DNA of 64,000 nucleotides from CAINVV01 sp963663675 (lineage in GTDB: Bacteria; Bacteroidota; Bacteroidia; Bacteroidales; Prolixibacteraceae). Positions 27,870-37,171 of this stretch are shown in pieces. Position 1 is the first letter of the stretch. Every line of letters starts with the position of its first letter. Made by a program: the position numbers and the translations under genes. Under the pieces are notes generated by a model, which saw nothing but the letters and a program-made list of their open reading frames with translations, was not told the origin of the DNA and ran no database searches. Location of the stretch: positions 2,976,001 to 3,040,000 of the forward strand of contig OY760498.1 of assembly GCA_963663675.1 (NCBI GenBank). The letters run 5' to 3'.

Positions 27870-28085
27870 TTTCACCAGGTTGATCAGGAAAAACTTCGGA
27901 TTTCAAGGATTATTCCATCACACCAAATCGGCCTGTTTTAGGCCATTTCAGTGCAAAATATGTCGGTTGCAATTTTGATGGAGTATCCTTCAGCCGAGTA
28001 AACTTAATTTGCATAAAAGGGTGGTACAAGGGACATAGAAGATTGCCTGTAACCCAAATTTATTGGTTCATTAATTAACCAAAAC

Positions 28086-28117
28086 AAAAAGGGAGGTGAA
28101 TAATCATCTCCCTTTTT
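28086..28117 (+). terminator. Terminator between kinase and rhamnosidase genes
   Basis: A 14-bp stem (28086-28099 with 28104-28117) with a G-U wobble on the plus strand and T-rich 3' arm. It sits 216 bases after the kinase stop and 22 bases from the rhamnosidase stop, so it may serve both directions. Confidence 0.75.
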
Positions 28118-28139
28118 GTCTCATAATGAAATATGTATC

Positions 28140-30905
28140 CTATTTTTCTGCCTTTTTCGGAAGAAACTTGTCAGAGGAATAACTAAACTGGTATTTACCG
28201 GAACCCAGCTGAACAACTGTATTTTCACCCCCTTGTTCTGACTTGCAGAGTTTGTTTGCAACAAGCGGCAACTGGTTTACCATGACACTCGCCAGCTCAG
28301 CATGAGGCAGTGTGACGGTGGCAGTTGTATTCGCAGGAACAGTAACATCATAGGTAAATTGAGTCTGATTGATATTCCATGCAGATTTAATTGGTCCGTA
28401 CATACTGTTCAGTTCGGCTGATGCTTTAGTCAGATTTCCTCCGGGATGGGGATAAAGCAGTATATGCTTGTAACCCGGATGATTGGGGTCGATATCGATG
28501 CCTGCAACGTGAGTGTACAGCCACTCACCGATTGCACCGTATGCATAGTGATTAAAGCTGTTCATACCAACATCCTGGAAAGAACCATCAGGTTTTTGAC
28601 CATCCCAACGCTCCCAAATCGTTGTAGCACCCTGGGTGACAGGATATAGCCAGGATGGATATTTCTTGCGATTCAGCAACATAAATGCAAGGTCATCGTT
28701 TCCCGTAGCGGATAGTGTTTGGCAGAGGATAGGCGTACCAACGAATCCTGTCGTAAGATGTCCCCTTTGCTTCACCTCCGCAGCAAGAAAATCAGCTGCA
28801 TTTTTCCTTAGATTTTCAGGAAGCAGATCAAACGCCAAAGCAATGGAATAACCTGTTTGAGTGTGGGATACTACCCTTCCGTTTTTTGTCACAAACTCAT
28901 CGATGAAGGCTTTTTTTACATTACCTGAAAGTTTGGCATAATAATCTGCATCAGCAGTTTTTCCCAGGATAGAGGCAATCTGGCTCAGTAATTTTGATGA
29001 ATAGGCATAGTAGGCAGTTGCAATCAGGTCTTTTTCAGTTGTGGCTCCGGGATAAGATGAGCTGTTCGATGCAAAAGCCAGCCAGTCGCCAAAGTGGGCG
29101 TCACCTGTCCATAGGTTTTTGTCTCCTGCCCTGACATGCATAAATTCGACCCATGCTCTCATGCTTTTGTACTGATCTTCCAGTATTCGCTTGTCGCCGT
29201 ATACCTTGTAAACAGTCCATGGTACAATAATTGATGCATCAGCCCAGGCAGTTGCACCACCGTCACCTTTCAGTACATCCGGAATAACGTGTGGAACACG
29301 GCCATTGGGTAACTGATCTGCAGTGAAATCCTTCATCCATTTTGTGTAAAAAGCTGCCACATCGAAATTGAAAGCGGCCGTCATACTGAAAACCTGCGCA
29401 TCACCGGTCCAGCCAAGTCTCTCATCCCTTTGGGGACAGTCGGTCGGAACGTCAACAAAGTTTCCTTTTTGTCCCCACTGAATGTTGTGCTGCAGCTGAT
29501 TGATGAGAGAATCTGAACAGCTAAAAGTGCCGGTTGGCGTCATGGCAGAATGTATAACCACACCTGTAACCTGATCAAGTGCCGGATCTGTTGCAAGTCC
29601 TTCCAATTTCACAAAGCGGAATCCGTGGAAGGTAAATCGCGGCTCGTAGACCTCTTCATCCCCGCCTTTCAATATATAGGTATCCGTGCATTTGGCAGCC
29701 CGAAGGTTATCCGTGTAGAAATTGCCTGCCTTGTCCAAAACTTCAGCAAATTTAATGACAACTACGTCACCCTTGTTTCCTTTGACTTTCAATCGTACCC
29801 ATCCAACCATGTTCTGACCCAGGTCAAGTACGTTTTCACCTTTGGGAGTCTTGATAAGCTTAACCGGCATTATTTCCTGGATAGCCTGAACAGGAACACC
29901 CTGCGGTGCTATTAAACTATTCATGGTATGATCATAAACCAACGCGTCGCTCCATTTGGATTCGTCATAACCGGAAAAGTCCCAGCCGGTTAACTCCAGC
30001 CTTGCATCGTAGGTCTCTCCATTGTAAATGTCTGATTCCAGGATCGGGCCGGTGGTGGACTTCCAGCTTGAATCGGTAACTATGGTTTCACTCGTTCCGT
30101 CCGTGTAATTTACAACGACCTGTGCCAGAAGGGCACATTTATCGCCATAATAGCTTCTTTGTCCTTTGAAAGCAATATTTCCACGGTACCAGCCGTCGCC
30201 GACCACGGCACCTATTGAGTTTTTTGCCTGCAGCATGGAGGTAATATCGTAAGTCTGGTACTGAATCCTGGTTTTGTAACTTGTCCAGCCGGGAGTAAAA
30301 AGATCTTTGCCTACTTTTTTTCCGTTAAGGCGTAACTCATAGAGACCCAGCGATGTAACATAGACCCTGGCTGATTTGACCTTTTTTGATGTTGCGAATT
30401 CTTTCCTGAAAAACTGTGCCGGACGGGAAATAGTATTATCCTGTTCGTTGGGGTACCTGATCCAGGAAGCTTTCCAGTCAGCCGGTGTCAGCAAGCCCAT
30501 TTCCCAGTAGGCAGGCTCACTCCAGGCCATCGCTTTATTTTTGGAGTCCCATACCCGAACCTGCCACCACAACCTTTGCATAGCTTTTGCCGAGGGACCC
30601 CCATAAACAACGTTTACTGACTCACCGGAGTTTACTTTACCGGAACTCCAAACCAGCTTTTTGCCACTTCTGAGGTTCTCAGGTGTTTCAGCAACCCGGA
30701 TTTCGTAGGCCTGTTGCATAAAATTGTTCTCTTCCGCAACAATTTGCCAGCTTAAACGGGGTTGCGCGATATCAATACCGACCGGATTTACATGATAATC
30801 ACATTTAAGCGCGTTAATGACATTTTTTGAAAATCCTGAGAGGGAAAATCCTGCCAGGAGAACAGTAATCAAATAGATTTTGTAATAGTTAATTGGTTTC
30901 TTCAT
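28140..30905 (-). CDS. Alpha-L-rhamnosidase, GH78
   Basis: A 921-residue exported glycoside hydrolase that cleaves terminal alpha-L-rhamnose from plant or bacterial glycans. The start at 30905 gives a proper signal peptide (YYKIYLITVLLAGFSLSGFS); an upstream Met would add about 39 residues running through the promoter. An N-terminal Ig-like domain (about 30-150) precedes beta-jelly-roll domains, then the (alpha/alpha)6 barrel with the GH78 signature DCPQRDERLGWTGDAQVF, a general-acid region, and the C-terminal beta-sandwich. No SusC/SusD pair or regulator adjoins it, so it is not part of a recognisable polysaccharide utilisation locus here. Confidence 0.93.
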   Translation of the reverse strand: MKKPINYYKIYLITVLLAGFSLSGFSKNVINALKCDYHVNPVGIDIAQPRLSWQIVAEENNFMQQAYEIRVAETPENLRSGKKLVWSSGKVNSGESVNVVYGGPSAKAMQRLWWQVRVWDSKNKAMAWSEPAYWEMGLLTPADWKASWIRYPNEQDNTISRPAQFFRKEFATSKKVKSARVYVTSLGLYELRLNGKKVGKDLFTPGWTSYKTRIQYQTYDITSMLQAKNSIGAVVGDGWYRGNIAFKGQRSYYGDKCALLAQVVVNYTDGTSETIVTDSSWKSTTGPILESDIYNGETYDARLELTGWDFSGYDESKWSDALVYDHTMNSLIAPQGVPVQAIQEIMPVKLIKTPKGENVLDLGQNMVGWVRLKVKGNKGDVVVIKFAEVLDKAGNFYTDNLRAAKCTDTYILKGGDEEVYEPRFTFHGFRFVKLEGLATDPALDQVTGVVIHSAMTPTGTFSCSDSLINQLQHNIQWGQKGNFVDVPTDCPQRDERLGWTGDAQVFSMTAAFNFDVAAFYTKWMKDFTADQLPNGRVPHVIPDVLKGDGGATAWADASIIVPWTVYKVYGDKRILEDQYKSMRAWVEFMHVRAGDKNLWTGDAHFGDWLAFASNSSSYPGATTEKDLIATAYYAYSSKLLSQIASILGKTADADYYAKLSGNVKKAFIDEFVTKNGRVVSHTQTGYSIALAFDLLPENLRKNAADFLAAEVKQRGHLTTGFVGTPILCQTLSATGNDDLAFMLLNRKKYPSWLYPVTQGATTIWERWDGQKPDGSFQDVGMNSFNHYAYGAIGEWLYTHVAGIDIDPNHPGYKHILLYPHPGGNLTKASAELNSMYGPIKSAWNINQTQFTYDVTVPANTTATVTLPHAELASVMVNQLPLVANKLCKSEQGGENTVVQLGSGKYQFSYSSDKFLPKKAEK

Positions 30906-30928
30906 CTTTTTTAAGTTGTTTATTGGTT

Positions 30929-30936
30929 CAAAGGTA
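30929..30936 (-). promoter_or_regulatory. TAnnTTTG -7 element, rhamnosidase
   Basis: TACCTTTG on the minus strand, 23 bases before the chosen start. A TTG lies 15 bases upstream of it, slightly too close for an ideal -33 element. It supports the shorter reading of the gene. Confidence 0.6.
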
Positions 30937-31046
30937 GAATATTTTAAAAAGCAACTGTCTGAAATAGTCATTAGAAAATGGTTATACCACCCGAAAATGA
31001 TTAAGTGGCAATTAAAAGACAAATTATAGACATGTGAATTTTAAGG

Positions 31047-32021
31047 CTATTCCCAAACACCGGGATTGACAATGGAAATGTCTCTGCGCCCTTCAAAGAA
31101 CCGCTTCAGGTTCTCTGCTGCTTCCCTGCAGATTTCAATCCGGGTATCAATTGTTCCTGTTGCATTGTGCGGTGTCATAACCACATTATCCAGGACAAGC
31201 AATTCCGGTGAAATAACAGGCTCGTTCTCAAAGACATCCAGTCCTGCGCCGCCGAGTTTGCCATTTTGAAGGTATTTTACCAGCATCTTTTCATTGACAA
31301 CGGGGCCCCTGGCCGTATTCAGGATGATAGCACCTGTTTTCATTTTCATCATCTCTTTCTCATCCAGGAGATGATGAGTTTCATCTGTCAACGGACAGTG
31401 CAGTGAAATTACATCGGATCTTTCAAGAAGTTCGTCAAAACTGACCAGCTGACAATTGTACTCCTTTTCAAGCTCGGGAGATAAACGGGTACGGTTATAA
31501 TAGATTATTTTCATTCCGGAAGCAATGGCCCTCCTGGCAAAAGCCTGGCCGATGCGGCCCATACCAACAATCCCGGCAGTTTTGCCAAATATACCGGTAC
31601 CGAGATTCTCCATCATTCCCCATTTAAAATTGGGGGTTGTCCGCAATCCACGGTCGGTCAGGGCAATATTCCTGGTAAGCGACAGAAGGAGGCCAAAAGC
31701 CATCTCCGCCGTTGGTTCTGTCACAGCATTAGGAGTATTACAAACAACAACCTTCATTTCATTGGCTTTTGCAACATCTATATTGTTGTAACCGACTCCG
31801 AAATTGGCAATAATTCTAAGCCGGTTAGCCTCATTCAACATATCTGCTGTTAATGGACTGATGAAAACAGAGAGCACACCATCTGCCTGACGGATATGTT
31901 GTTTGATCTCATCATCAGAAAACATGAAGTTTTGAACCGGATAAATAAGGTCGCAGGTTTTTCCCAGTTCAACCAGTCCCGGTTTTGGTATTGCTGCGAC
32001 AACTAGAATTTTTGGTCTCAT
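31047..32021 (-). CDS. D-isomer 2-hydroxyacid dehydrogenase (glyoxylate/hydroxypyruvate reductase type)
   Basis: A 324-residue NAD(P)-dependent dehydrogenase. The nucleotide-binding motif is VGMGRIGQAFARRA (about 152-165); catalytic Arg is in NTARGPVVNE, Glu in DVFENEP, and His in MTPHNATGT. The substrate-contact region FGVGYNNID fits the D-glycerate, hydroxypyruvate and glyoxylate reductase branch. Exact substrate uncertain. It precedes the rhamnosidase gene on the same strand, but a separate promoter element lies between them. Confidence 0.9.
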   Translation of the reverse strand: MRPKILVVAAIPKPGLVELGKTCDLIYPVQNFMFSDDEIKQHIRQADGVLSVFISPLTADMLNEANRLRIIANFGVGYNNIDVAKANEMKVVVCNTPNAVTEPTAEMAFGLLLSLTRNIALTDRGLRTTPNFKWGMMENLGTGIFGKTAGIVGMGRIGQAFARRAIASGMKIIYYNRTRLSPELEKEYNCQLVSFDELLERSDVISLHCPLTDETHHLLDEKEMMKMKTGAIILNTARGPVVNEKMLVKYLQNGKLGGAGLDVFENEPVISPELLVLDNVVMTPHNATGTIDTRIEICREAAENLKRFFEGRRDISIVNPGVWE

Positions 32022-32233
32022 ATTCTTTTGTTAGATGTTTTAAAATGAATTAACCGCAGGGCAAATGATAAGCTAAACTAAGCAATAGTTGTGATGATCC
32101 GTTACGTCCGGCTCTTTTTCATTAATTCACCATTTGATATTATTGCTTATTCGACAGTAATTGGCAATAGTTTCCCGATCGCCTGTTTTCGGGCAACAGA
32201 CAATTTAAGGTTACTGCAGAAGATCCGGATGTA

Positions 32234-32710
32234 TCATTTTTCCTGCTTGGCAGAATGGACTGAAACGACAAATTGCCTGTAATAAAATCCAGTATAATAA
32301 AATCTTACGGATGAAATCAAAAGCGGTACGGACATCATCAGGTACATAAAAGACAGGTAGACGACAGGAACCCAGCCTGTTGTTCTCAACGTTATTCCCA
32401 TCGTGATCATAAAGGCCATTAACATATAACTCCTGAAATTAAAAAAAGAGAATACACATGGATATGCTTCCTTCAGTCCAAGGATTCTGAGGGTATGTTT
32501 TAACGATATTTTCGAGAATAGCTTCAGATAAAAAAGGATACCTCCGGACAATGCGAGGAGCAACAGCAGCCAAAACCAGGGATTGGTAGTGTCTGTCATT
32601 TTGTATCCCCTGAACATCAGCATGGATCCGGCAAAAGTCCAGACAGCAGCTGCGACAAAAAGCAGCACTCGTTTTGGTACAGCAGGCTTTAACCAGGAAA
32701 AATTTATCAC
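32234..32710 (-). CDS. Uncharacterised four-helix membrane protein
   Basis: 158 residues with four predicted membrane segments: VLLFVAAAVWTFAGSMLMF, PWFWLLLLLALSGGILFYL, a central pair around YMLMAFMITMGITLR, and VVYLSFMYLMMSVPLLIS. No cysteines or histidines suggest a redox role. I recognise no family. It follows the small helical-protein and lipoprotein genes on the same strand, 106 bases away. Confidence 0.7.
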   Translation of the reverse strand: MINFSWLKPAVPKRVLLFVAAAVWTFAGSMLMFRGYKMTDTTNPWFWLLLLLALSGGILFYLKLFSKISLKHTLRILGLKEAYPCVFSFFNFRSYMLMAFMITMGITLRTTGWVPVVYLSFMYLMMSVPLLISSVRFYYTGFYYRQFVVSVHSAKQEK

Positions 32711-32816
32711 TTAATTATATTTTGTTCCGATTTATTTAAAATTCGCAGGGTCATCGCGTTTAAAGCGGTGTTACCGGCTTAAATCTTAGTGCAAATGAAA
32801 AGAAAAATTATGAATC

Positions 32817-33146
32817 TTACTTCACCAGATTCAAAATATCAATGATGCGACCTGTTATTTTGACGATTTTCTGAAGCGTTCCGCCAATTCTGAACAGCTT
32901 TTTGCTTTCCTGGTTGATCTCTTTGGTCAATGCGGCAAGTGATAAGGTCTCCATTTTCAGGGATGCGACAAGTTCTTTTTCTGTCGATTTAACCAAAACT
33001 CTTTCAATGTTTCTCAGGTTCTGAGTAGCCTGTTCCAGTTTTAACTTATCGGAACCGGACAAGTCATCCCTGCTCATTTCAAGAACAATATCAGATTGTG
33101 CATTCCTGATCTCCTCCAGCGTGAGATATTTTTCTTTATTATTCAT
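32817..33146 (-). CDS. Small helical protein of unknown function
   Basis: 109 residues, almost entirely helix-forming and charged (KYLTLEEIRNAQSDIVLEMS, then EQATQNLRNIERVLVKSTEK), with a coiled-coil pattern over about residues 30-85 and a less polar C-terminal helix ending GRIIDILNLVK. No signal peptide. Unknown family. It lies 89 bases downstream of a helical lipoprotein gene on the same strand; the two may be functionally linked. Confidence 0.6.
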   Translation of the reverse strand: MNNKEKYLTLEEIRNAQSDIVLEMSRDDLSGSDKLKLEQATQNLRNIERVLVKSTEKELVASLKMETLSLAALTKEINQESKKLFRIGGTLQKIVKITGRIIDILNLVK

Positions 33147-33235
33147 TTTTAGCTCTTTACAATTTCCATAAAAGTCAAAGTTCGTCAGATGGCCCTTGTC
33201 AGTACCGGATTATTACCTTCCCGGTATTGATTAGG

Positions 33236-34141
33236 TTAAAGCTGCCCTGAAACTTGCCGAAATGATTTTCTTATCTCCTCAACATCTTTATAGTACTGAA
33301 TCAACTCTTCAGAAAGTTCGTTCAGATTATGATTCATATTTAGCTCTGTTAAAAGTTTCTTGTGGGCAATTCTGAGCTGCTGAGTAGTTCGGATGGTTTT
33401 TGTCCTGAGAATTTTGACTGATTCTATTCTTTTTTTCAAAGCAATATAGTCCCTATCACTTTCGATGGCTGGTGAGGGTCGCTTGGTGAAATAAAAACGA
33501 AAACTTTCCGTTAAGCCAGTCTCCTCGCTCCGGATCAGTGTTTTCAGACCATCGGAATCAAGAAATCTGACCATCTCGCTACATACGACTGATACGAGTG
33601 TATCTGCCTTGCTGACAAACGCCTTCAGTTTTTTACATTGTTTTCGGGCAAGCAATGTTCCTGTTACTTTATCCGCAGACAAAGAAAGCAATGAGCCAAT
33701 CCCGGCAGGAGCGTGGCTTGTGCCATTTATCTCATTGAATTGTCCAACCAAGTCTTCCAGGTCTTCCCCAATTTTTTTATAATCATCACTCAGGGTTTTC
33801 ATAGTTTTATCTGAAGAAAGCTGCTCAAGAGCCAATGCATAATTCTCAAGTACCTTGAATGTCATTTTTATCTTACCGGGTACATTATCATCAGCGAATT
33901 TCTCCCCGGCAATATTATCCAGCTCATTGATGTGCAGAACAGGATCCGAAAATGAACTGGCATAATAAAGGCCTCTTGCCTGGCGGATTTCTCCGAGTTC
34001 ACTCATAATTGACTCCGGGATTGCAGTGAATTCAGCAGTTTTGCCGGCAAACTGCTGAACTGCACTCCTTTGCTGCCTGGAGATAGTCATACAGCCTGCT
34101 GCAAAAAGCAGAAACATGAAACTGAACAGCATTTTTCTCAT
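33236..34141 (-). CDS. Helical lipoprotein of unknown function
   Basis: A 301-residue exported protein with a lipobox: signal MRKMLFSFMFLLFAAGC, Cys17 as the lipid-bearing residue. The rest is mostly amphipathic helix (residues about 25-300) with a turn-rich centre around NGTSHAPAGIGS. Two cysteines appear in the mature part (ARKQCKKL and VSVVCSE). I recognise no domain. It begins 188 bases from the trp leader on the opposite strand. Confidence 0.7.
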   Translation of the reverse strand: MRKMLFSFMFLLFAAGCMTISRQQRSAVQQFAGKTAEFTAIPESIMSELGEIRQARGLYYASSFSDPVLHINELDNIAGEKFADDNVPGKIKMTFKVLENYALALEQLSSDKTMKTLSDDYKKIGEDLEDLVGQFNEINGTSHAPAGIGSLLSLSADKVTGTLLARKQCKKLKAFVSKADTLVSVVCSEMVRFLDSDGLKTLIRSEETGLTESFRFYFTKRPSPAIESDRDYIALKKRIESVKILRTKTIRTTQQLRIAHKKLLTELNMNHNLNELSEELIQYYKDVEEIRKSFRQVSGQL

Positions 34142-34320
34142 TTTATTGACTATTGACCGATACTTGCCGTAATAAATGCCGGATGTTCTTCATCGGAAAG
34201 GTTATGTAACTTTTAAATGATTTAACCTGACTAATAATTAAGAATAACCAACAAGTTATGTTTTTGTTTTAATTTTTTAAGAAAATATCAAAAAAAATGG
34301 GGCACTTAAAGATTAATTTA

Positions 34321-34328
34321 TATTTTTG
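34321..34328 (+). promoter_or_regulatory. TAnnTTTG -7 element, trp operon
   Basis: TATTTTTG, 11 bases before the ATG of the trp leader peptide. The 5' untranslated region would be only about 5-8 bases. Confidence 0.7.
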
Positions 34329-34339
34329 TGCCAAACAAC

Positions 34340-34408
34340 ATGAAAATGACAATGCGTTTGGCAAATACATATTGGTGGTGGCTGGCTTATAACTTTCACA
34401 AGTCGTAA
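34340..34408 (+). CDS. trpL: trp operon leader peptide
   Basis: A 22-codon open reading frame ending in TAA at 34406-34408. It reads MKMTMRLANTY, then three consecutive Trp codons TGG TGG TGG at 34373-34381, then LAYNFHKS. A strong -7 element precedes it and a GC-rich terminator hairpin follows 40 bases after the stop, directly before trpB. Ribosome stalling at the Trp codons would be the sensor for transcription attenuation. The arrangement agrees with the Bacteroid-trp leader motif described upstream of trp operons in this phylum. Confidence 0.85.
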   Translation: MKMTMRLANTYWWWLAYNFHKS

Positions 34409-34417
34409 GGGAGCATC

Positions 34418-34480
34418 GCCTGTATTTACCAGAATTGATAAAGTATACAAGAGGCCTGTCGCACCTGCGACAGGCCTCTT
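34418..34480 (+). promoter_or_regulatory. trp attenuator: terminator hairpin with candidate antiterminator
   Basis: Terminator stem 34449-34462 with 34467-34480: 14 perfect pairs, very GC-rich, four-base loop, then a weakly T-rich run. A competing pairing is possible between 34418-34425 (GCCTGTAT) and 34445-34455 (ATACA, a bulge, GGC), which would use the 5' part of the terminator arm. The upstream segment starts 10 bases after the leader stop, so a ribosome at the stop codon would mask it, while one stalled on the Trp codons would not. Confidence 0.8.
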
Positions 34481-34529
34481 TCCATTTTAATAACATGATC
34501 CGGTTAAATCGGGAAAAAACATTAAACTC

Positions 34530-35720
34530 ATGAACACATACCAGGTAGATTCACATGGTTATTACGGCGAGTTCGGCGGGGCATACATACCCGAGATACT
34601 TCACCGTGTTGTGGAGGAATTGCAGTCAACTTATCTGAAAATAATCGACAGCGAAGAATTCAGGGAAGAATTCAATCTTTTGCTGAGCGATTATGTCGGA
34701 CGGCCTTCGCCCCTTTATCATGCCAAAAGGCTCAGCGCCAAATACGGATGCAAAATCTATCTCAAGAGAGAAGATCTTAACCACACTGGAGCCCACAAAA
34801 TCAACAATACCATCGGTCAGATCCTCCTTGCCCGCAAAATGGGCAAAACCAGGATAATTGCCGAAACAGGTGCCGGACAGCACGGTGTGGCAACTGCAAC
34901 AGTATGCGCGTTAATGAACATGGAGTGTGTCGTATATATGGGAAAAACAGATATTGCCAGGCAAAGTGTCAACGTCCAGAAGATGAAAATGCTCGGAGCT
35001 GAGGTAAGGCCTGTTACTTCAGGCAACATGACCCTGAAGGACGCCACCAATGAGGCAATCCGCGACTGGTGCTGCAATCCTGCAAATACCTATTACATCA
35101 TCGGTTCAACGGTCGGGCCGCACCCTTACCCGGATATGGTGGCCCGGTTGCAATCCGTGATCAGCGAAGAGATCAAAAAACAGTTGTTGTCCAAGGAAGG
35201 CCGCGACTACCCCGACTACCTGATTGCCTGTGTTGGCGGAGGCAGCAACGCAGCCGGAACAATCTACCATTACCTTTCCGACGAACGGGTGAAGATCGTT
35301 CTGGCGGAAGCGGGTGGTAAAGGCATCCATTCAGGGGAAAGTGCAGCAACGATACAGCTGGGCCGCATTGGAATTCTTCACGGATCAAAATCCCTGGTCA
35401 TGCAGAGTGAGGATGGCCAGATTGAGGAACCTTACTCCATCTCAGCCGGTCTGGATTATCCAGGCATTGGCCCCCTGCACGCCTACCTTGCCACGACTAA
35501 ACGAGCGACTGTTCTGGCTGTAAATGACGATGAAGCGTTGAAGGCAGCCTTTGAACTGACGAGAATGGAAGGAATTATCCCCGCCCTCGAGTCCGCACAT
35601 GCACTTGGAGCCCTTGAAAAGGTGAAATTCAACCCGGCAGATATTGTCGTCCTGAACCTTTCAGGACGAGGCGACAAGGATATGGATACCTATATCAGGG
35701 AGATGGAGAAAGAGTTATGA
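34530..35720 (+). CDS. trpB: Tryptophan synthase beta chain
   Basis: PLP enzyme joining indole to serine to make tryptophan. 396 residues. The PLP lysine is Lys90 in LNHTGAHKINN; the phosphate-binding loop is GGGSNAAGTI, and the C-terminal serine contact lies in LNLSGRGDKD. First gene of a complete operon in the order trpB-E-G-D-C-F-A, behind the leader and attenuator. The last codons GAG TTA TGA form the first unit of a heptamer repeat, so the stop codon lies inside the array. Confidence 0.97.
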   Translation: MNTYQVDSHGYYGEFGGAYIPEILHRVVEELQSTYLKIIDSEEFREEFNLLLSDYVGRPSPLYHAKRLSAKYGCKIYLKREDLNHTGAHKINNTIGQILLARKMGKTRIIAETGAGQHGVATATVCALMNMECVVYMGKTDIARQSVNVQKMKMLGAEVRPVTSGNMTLKDATNEAIRDWCCNPANTYYIIGSTVGPHPYPDMVARLQSVISEEIKKQLLSKEGRDYPDYLIACVGGGSNAAGTIYHYLSDERVKIVLAEAGGKGIHSGESAATIQLGRIGILHGSKSLVMQSEDGQIEEPYSISAGLDYPGIGPLHAYLATTKRATVLAVNDDEALKAAFELTRMEGIIPALESAHALGALEKVKFNPADIVVLNLSGRGDKDMDTYIREMEKEL

Positions 35721-35738
35721 GTTATGAGTTATGAGTTA
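35712..35738 (+). repeat. Heptamer array, unit GAGTTAT, at the trpB stop
   Basis: Just under four units of GAGTTAT. The first unit supplies the trpB C-terminal Glu-Leu codons and part of the stop TGA (35718-35720). Confidence 0.95.
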
Positions 35739-35749
35739 ATGCAAAAAAT

Positions 35750-37165
35750 ATGAGTGCAATAAAAAAATACAAATATACGGCATGCAGTAAACAGATCCTT
35801 GGGGATCTTCATACTCCTGTAAGTATCTATCTAAAGATCAGGGATGTATATCCGGAATCAGTGCTTTTGGAAAGTTCAGACTTCCACGCCAATGAAAACA
35901 GTCTCTCTTTTATTGCCCTGCACCCGATTGCCCGGGTAAGCATCAATTCAGGGATAAGTACTGCTGAATTTCCGGATGGCACAAATACAGCCAAAAAACT
36001 TGACTGTAACTTTGGAGTTCCGGAGGCTTTAAACAGCTTTATGGAACATTTCAGTGTTACAGGAGAACATGCGGATGTTTGCGGAGTATTTGGGTACACT
36101 GCATTTGACGCAGTTCGCTATATGGAGAAAATAGCAGTAATCGAAACCCACCAGAAAGAGAATGATGCCCCCGATTTACTTTATATTCTTTACAAATACA
36201 TCCTTGTTTTTAACCATTATAAAGATGAGCTCACACTGATCGAATTAACTGGAGAGGGTGAGTTGCCTGACCTGCAGGGTATTGAAAATCTTATCTCGAA
36301 CCGCAATTTTGCTTCTTATGATTTTCGTCTGAATGGTGCAGAAAGGTCACCAATCACTGATGAAGAATATCGCAAAATGGTGCGCAGAGGAATTACCCAC
36401 TGCTTAAGAGGTGACGTTTTCCAGGTGGTTTTGTCCAGAAGGTTTGAACAGCCTTTCCTGGGAGATGATTTCAAAGTTTACCGGGCTTTGCGGAGTGTAA
36501 ACCCATCACCGTACCTCTTCTATTTCGACTTCGGAGGATTCAGGATATTTGGCTCCTCTCCCGAAACCCATTGCAAAATAAAGGATGGCAGGGCCACTAT
36601 TGATCCGATAGCAGGTACCATGAGACGAAGTGGCGATGTAGTAAAGGACAAGGTTGTCAGCGATGCGCTGCTCAAAGACCCTAAGGAAAATGCAGAACAT
36701 GTGATGCTGGTTGACCTGGCGCGAAACGACCTTAGCCGCAATTGCCATGACGTCGATATTGACTTCTATAAACAAGTCCACTATTATTCCCATGTGATCC
36801 ACCTTGTTTCGCGGGTCAGCGGTACTATTTCAAGTGGCAGTAACCCGATAAAAACCTTTGTTGACACATTCCCGGCCGGGACACTCAGCGGGGCTCCCAA
36901 GGTGCGTGCCATGCAGCTGATTTCGGAACTGGAGTCCCACAACAGGGGCGCCTATGGCGGATGCATCGGATTCATAGGCTTCAACGGAAACCTAAACCAG
37001 GCCATCACGATCAGAACTTTTGTAAGCAGGGGAAATACACTTTTCTACCAGGCAGGAGCCGGTATTGTAGCTAAAAGCAATGATGAAAGTGAATTGCAGG
37101 AGGTTAACAACAAACTCGGCGCCCTGAAAAGAGCGATTGATATCGCGGAAACTCTAATAAATTAA
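35750..37165 (+). CDS. trpE: Anthranilate synthase component I
   Basis: Converts chorismate to anthranilate using ammonia delivered by TrpG. 471 residues. The N-terminal feedback site carries the LLESS motif that binds tryptophan in the family (SVLLESSDFH, about residue 38), so allosteric inhibition is expected. The C-terminal catalytic domain shows RGDVFQVVLSRRF, SPSPYLFYF-like SVNPSPYLFYF, GSSPETHCKI, PIAGTMRR and FPAGTLSGAPKVRAM. trpG follows after 6 bases. The start is the ATG at 35750, 30 bases after the trpB stop and just after the repeat array. Confidence 0.96.
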   Translation: MSAIKKYKYTACSKQILGDLHTPVSIYLKIRDVYPESVLLESSDFHANENSLSFIALHPIARVSINSGISTAEFPDGTNTAKKLDCNFGVPEALNSFMEHFSVTGEHADVCGVFGYTAFDAVRYMEKIAVIETHQKENDAPDLLYILYKYILVFNHYKDELTLIELTGEGELPDLQGIENLISNRNFASYDFRLNGAERSPITDEEYRKMVRRGITHCLRGDVFQVVLSRRFEQPFLGDDFKVYRALRSVNPSPYLFYFDFGGFRIFGSSPETHCKIKDGRATIDPIAGTMRRSGDVVKDKVVSDALLKDPKENAEHVMLVDLARNDLSRNCHDVDIDFYKQVHYYSHVIHLVSRVSGTISSGSNPIKTFVDTFPAGTLSGAPKVRAMQLISELESHNRGAYGGCIGFIGFNGNLNQAITIRTFVSRGNTLFYQAGAGIVAKSNDESELQEVNNKLGALKRAIDIAETLIN

Positions 37166-37171
37166 GTCGGG

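Noticed and set aside
27928..27948. Small GGCCT/AGGCC hairpin after the kinase gene
   Set aside because: Only five pairs and no T tract; the real terminator candidate is at 28086-28117.
30960..31020. Resemblance between this stretch and 37905-37980 (shared CCGAAAATGA and AATTAAAA-CAAATTAT pieces)
   Set aside because: The shared pieces are short, AT-rich and differently spaced; not enough to call a repeat without an alignment score.
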